The notes under the pieces are model-generated. The model ran no database searches. It was not told the origin of the DNA and saw only the letters and a list, made by a program, of their open reading frames with translations. From positions 1 to 6,988 of the forward strand of contig CAZYRA010000063.1 of NCBI GenBank assembly GCA_964649385.1: DNA of 6,988 bases, written 5' to 3'. This document shows, one piece after another, positions 6,166 through 6,988 of the stretch (position 1 is its first letter; the number at the start of each line of letters is the position of its first letter). The position numbers were made by a program, and so were the translations under genes. Source of the stretch: UBA5760 sp964649385 (GTDB taxonomy: Bacteria > Chloroflexota > Dehalococcoidia > Dehalococcoidales > UBA5760).

Positions 6166-6327
6166 GACAGGTGGTCAGATTCCTAAAGGAAAGCGAGGGA
6201 ACTGTCTCATTACAGGTGATATTAAGGATAGGGTAACCGGGTACGAAATATTGCATACATTATCGGTTTAGGATTCCAGCCAATAGATACCTGGGGTTTC
6301 CTGGCACATGAATTAAGTGATTAGACA
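6166..6327. other. Non-coding stretch, left part of the 530-bp gene-poor region
   Basis: Apart from the short palindrome TTCCTAAAGGAA (6180-6191), nothing here could be supported: no open frame with a ribosome site, no RNA gene, and no promoter with both boxes. Confidence 0.5.
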
Positions 6328-6370
6328 TCCACATGACACTGCCAGTAGAAACAAGGTAGTGCCATGTGGA
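6328..6370. repeat. Strong 16-bp hairpin (11-nt loop)
   Basis: The arms at 6328-6343 and 6355-6370 pair over 16 positions, with one A-C mismatch and one G-T wobble, around an 11-nt loop. The outer eight pairs (TCCACATG/CATGTGGA) are perfect. No T-run follows on either strand, so it is not a standard intrinsic terminator. Possible roles are an RNA structure upstream of the ribosome-site-like sequence at 6383, or a remnant of a small palindromic mobile repeat. It is the strongest inverted repeat I found in the window. Confidence 0.7.
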
Positions 6371-6374
6371 CACT

Positions 6375-6409
6375 ATGAAGAAAAGGAGGTGATGAATAAG
6401 AAAGGCTAA
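6375..6409 (+). other. Extended Shine-Dalgarno match with two overlapping five-codon frames
   Basis: AAGGAGGTGAT (6383-6393) is an 11-nt perfect complement of the conserved 16S rRNA 3' end. It is covered by ATG-led MKKRR (6375-6392), whose TGA overlaps by one base the ATG of MNKKG (6392-6409). The spacing from AGGAGG to that second ATG is only 2 nt, too short for efficient initiation, and both frames end at once. This may be the start of a decayed gene, a leader, or chance. Confidence 0.3.
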
Positions 6410-6529
6410 TTAAGAACCGTAACTCTATTGTACTCAAAGTTGCCTCAGATAACATCCCGAAAATCCGTAATTTTTCACCTTGAATAAAGCAAACACACCA
6501 TAGCATGGTTTTACTAGGAACAATAAGAT
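6410..6529. other. AT-rich non-coding stretch
   Basis: No supported gene, and stops are frequent. A short CCAT-AGC-ATGG palindrome followed by TTTT near 6498-6512 is too weak to call a terminator. Confidence 0.45.
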
Positions 6530-6561
6530 TAATCAGGTATATACCGTTACAGTAATCTGGT
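6530..6561 (+). promoter_or_regulatory. Direct repeats and palindrome upstream of the response regulator promoter
   Basis: TAATCAGGT (6530-6538) and TAATCTGGT (6553-6561) are direct repeats 23 bp apart, about two helical turns. The first overlaps a perfect 10-bp palindrome GGTATATACC (6536-6545). They sit just upstream of the -35 at 6575, centred roughly at -76 and -53, a usual place for activator sites and possibly for autoregulation. The assignment rests on position and repetition only. Confidence 0.4.
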
Positions 6562-6574
6562 GATTTTCTGCCGG

Positions 6575-6603
6575 TTGACAGGGTAGCAGGAAATGGCTAT
6601 ATT
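6575..6603 (+). promoter_or_regulatory. Near-consensus promoter of the response regulator gene
   Basis: A perfect TTGACA (6575-6580) and TATATT (6598-6603) are separated by exactly 17 nt. The start site would be near 6610, about 26 nt before the ATG at 6636. It is the best sigma-70-type promoter in the window. Confidence 0.75.
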
Positions 6604-6635
6604 TAGTTATCTCATAGCTTTCCCTGGGGGCAATT

Positions 6636-6988
6636 ATGGAAAAGATCAAAGTTCTGGTAGCTGATGACCATCTCCTGGCTCAACAGGGATTGCGCCGAAT
6701 CTTGGAGAAGGCATCTGATATTGAATGTGTAGCAATGGCCAAGAATGGCAAGAGAGCTGTTGAACTGGCTCGGAAGAGGCCACCAGATGTAGCCTTGATT
6801 GACGTTGCTATGCCTGTTATGAATGGTATTGAAGCTACCAAAGCAATTAAGGCATCCTGTCCCAACACGGCTATTATTATACTCAGTGCCTATGATTATG
6901 ACCACTACGTACGTGCCTGTGTAGAAGCCGGGGCCAGCGGATATTTACTTAAGAATGATGTGCTCCCCCGCAGGTTGGTCAATGCCAT
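6636..6988 (+). CDS. Response regulator receiver domain, probably NarL/FixJ family (truncated by window end)
   Basis: Two-component response regulator; the first 117 residues are visible and cover almost the whole receiver domain, MEKIKVLVADDHLLAQQGLR onward. Acidic pocket D10/D11, phospho-acceptor D56 (ALIDVAMPVMNG), switch S84 (ILSAYDYD) and K106 (GYLLKND) are all present, so it should be phosphorylated by a histidine kinase. The ADDHxLxxxGLR start and the GASGYLLK segment are typical of the NarL/FixJ group, so a C-terminal LuxR-type helix-turn-helix is expected beyond the window. The ATG is preceded by GGGGG with a 5-nt spacer. No kinase gene is visible on the upstream side; it may lie downstream or elsewhere. 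Confidence 0.9.
   Translation, partial: MEKIKVLVADDHLLAQQGLRRILEKASDIECVAMAKNGKRAVELARKRPPDVALIDVAMPVMNGIEATKAIKASCPNTAIIILSAYDYDHYVRACVEAGASGYLLKNDVLPRRLVNA

Noticed and set aside
6190..6215. Possible insertion-sequence end (GGGAACTGTCTCATTA)
   Set aside because: It vaguely resembles some terminal repeats, but no matching inverted copy, target duplication or transposase is present in the window.
6321..6506. Minus-strand frame of 61 codons across the hairpin region
   Set aside because: No ribosome site, and part of it is simply the arms of the inverted repeat; no family resemblance.
6612..6905. Minus-strand frames opposite the response regulator
   Set aside because: The plus strand encodes an intact receiver domain with all conserved residues, so these are shadows.

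Overview
The window looks like bacterial chromosome of moderate GC, probably from the Dehalococcoidia (Chloroflexota). That placement is an inference. It rests on the gene order (aconitase-type large subunit, small subunit, isocitrate dehydrogenase, then a further gene), which from memory resembles the partial TCA cluster of Dehalococcoides. It also rests on the use of GTG and TTG starts and on the mix of neighbours. No rRNA, tRNA, CRISPR array, insertion sequence or phage gene was seen.

Left half, minus strand (positions 1 to about 3200): a metabolic operon read leftward from a promoter at 3168-3196. After a leader of about 157 nt come a LeuC/aconitase-type large subunit, a LeuD-type small subunit and an isocitrate dehydrogenase. 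The first codon of a further gene lies at the window edge, behind its own promoter. Together the products would turn citrate into isocitrate and then 2-oxoglutarate. Two residue signatures point to this role rather than leucine synthesis: a YLRS substrate loop in the small subunit and an isocitrate-type SxN motif in the dehydrogenase. The dehydrogenase resembles mitochondrial IDH3 overall but carries the residues that bind NADP in E. coli Icd.

Middle, plus strand (3222 to 5468): a divergent extended -10 promoter drives a LOG-family (TIGR00730) phosphoribohydrolase. It is followed by a beta-CASP metallo-beta-lactamase-fold RNA nuclease with all metal ligands intact. The two divergent promoters share a 10-bp direct repeat that abuts both -10 boxes.

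Right part (5526 to 6988): a compact six-helix rhomboid protease on the minus strand converges on the nuclease gene. A gene-poor stretch of about 530 bp follows. It holds the rhomboid promoter, a strong 16-bp hairpin followed by an 11-nt perfect match to the anti-Shine-Dalgarno complement, and a near-consensus promoter with upstream direct repeats. That promoter serves a NarL/FixJ-type response regulator cut off by the window end.

Most of the window is ordinary housekeeping sequence. The points worth a second look are the cofactor and substrate signatures of the TCA enzymes, the operon leader, and the structured intergenic region near 6330-6410. I see no convincing new multi-gene system. Several starts were moved downstream from the longest open frame, on ribosome-site and family-length evidence.
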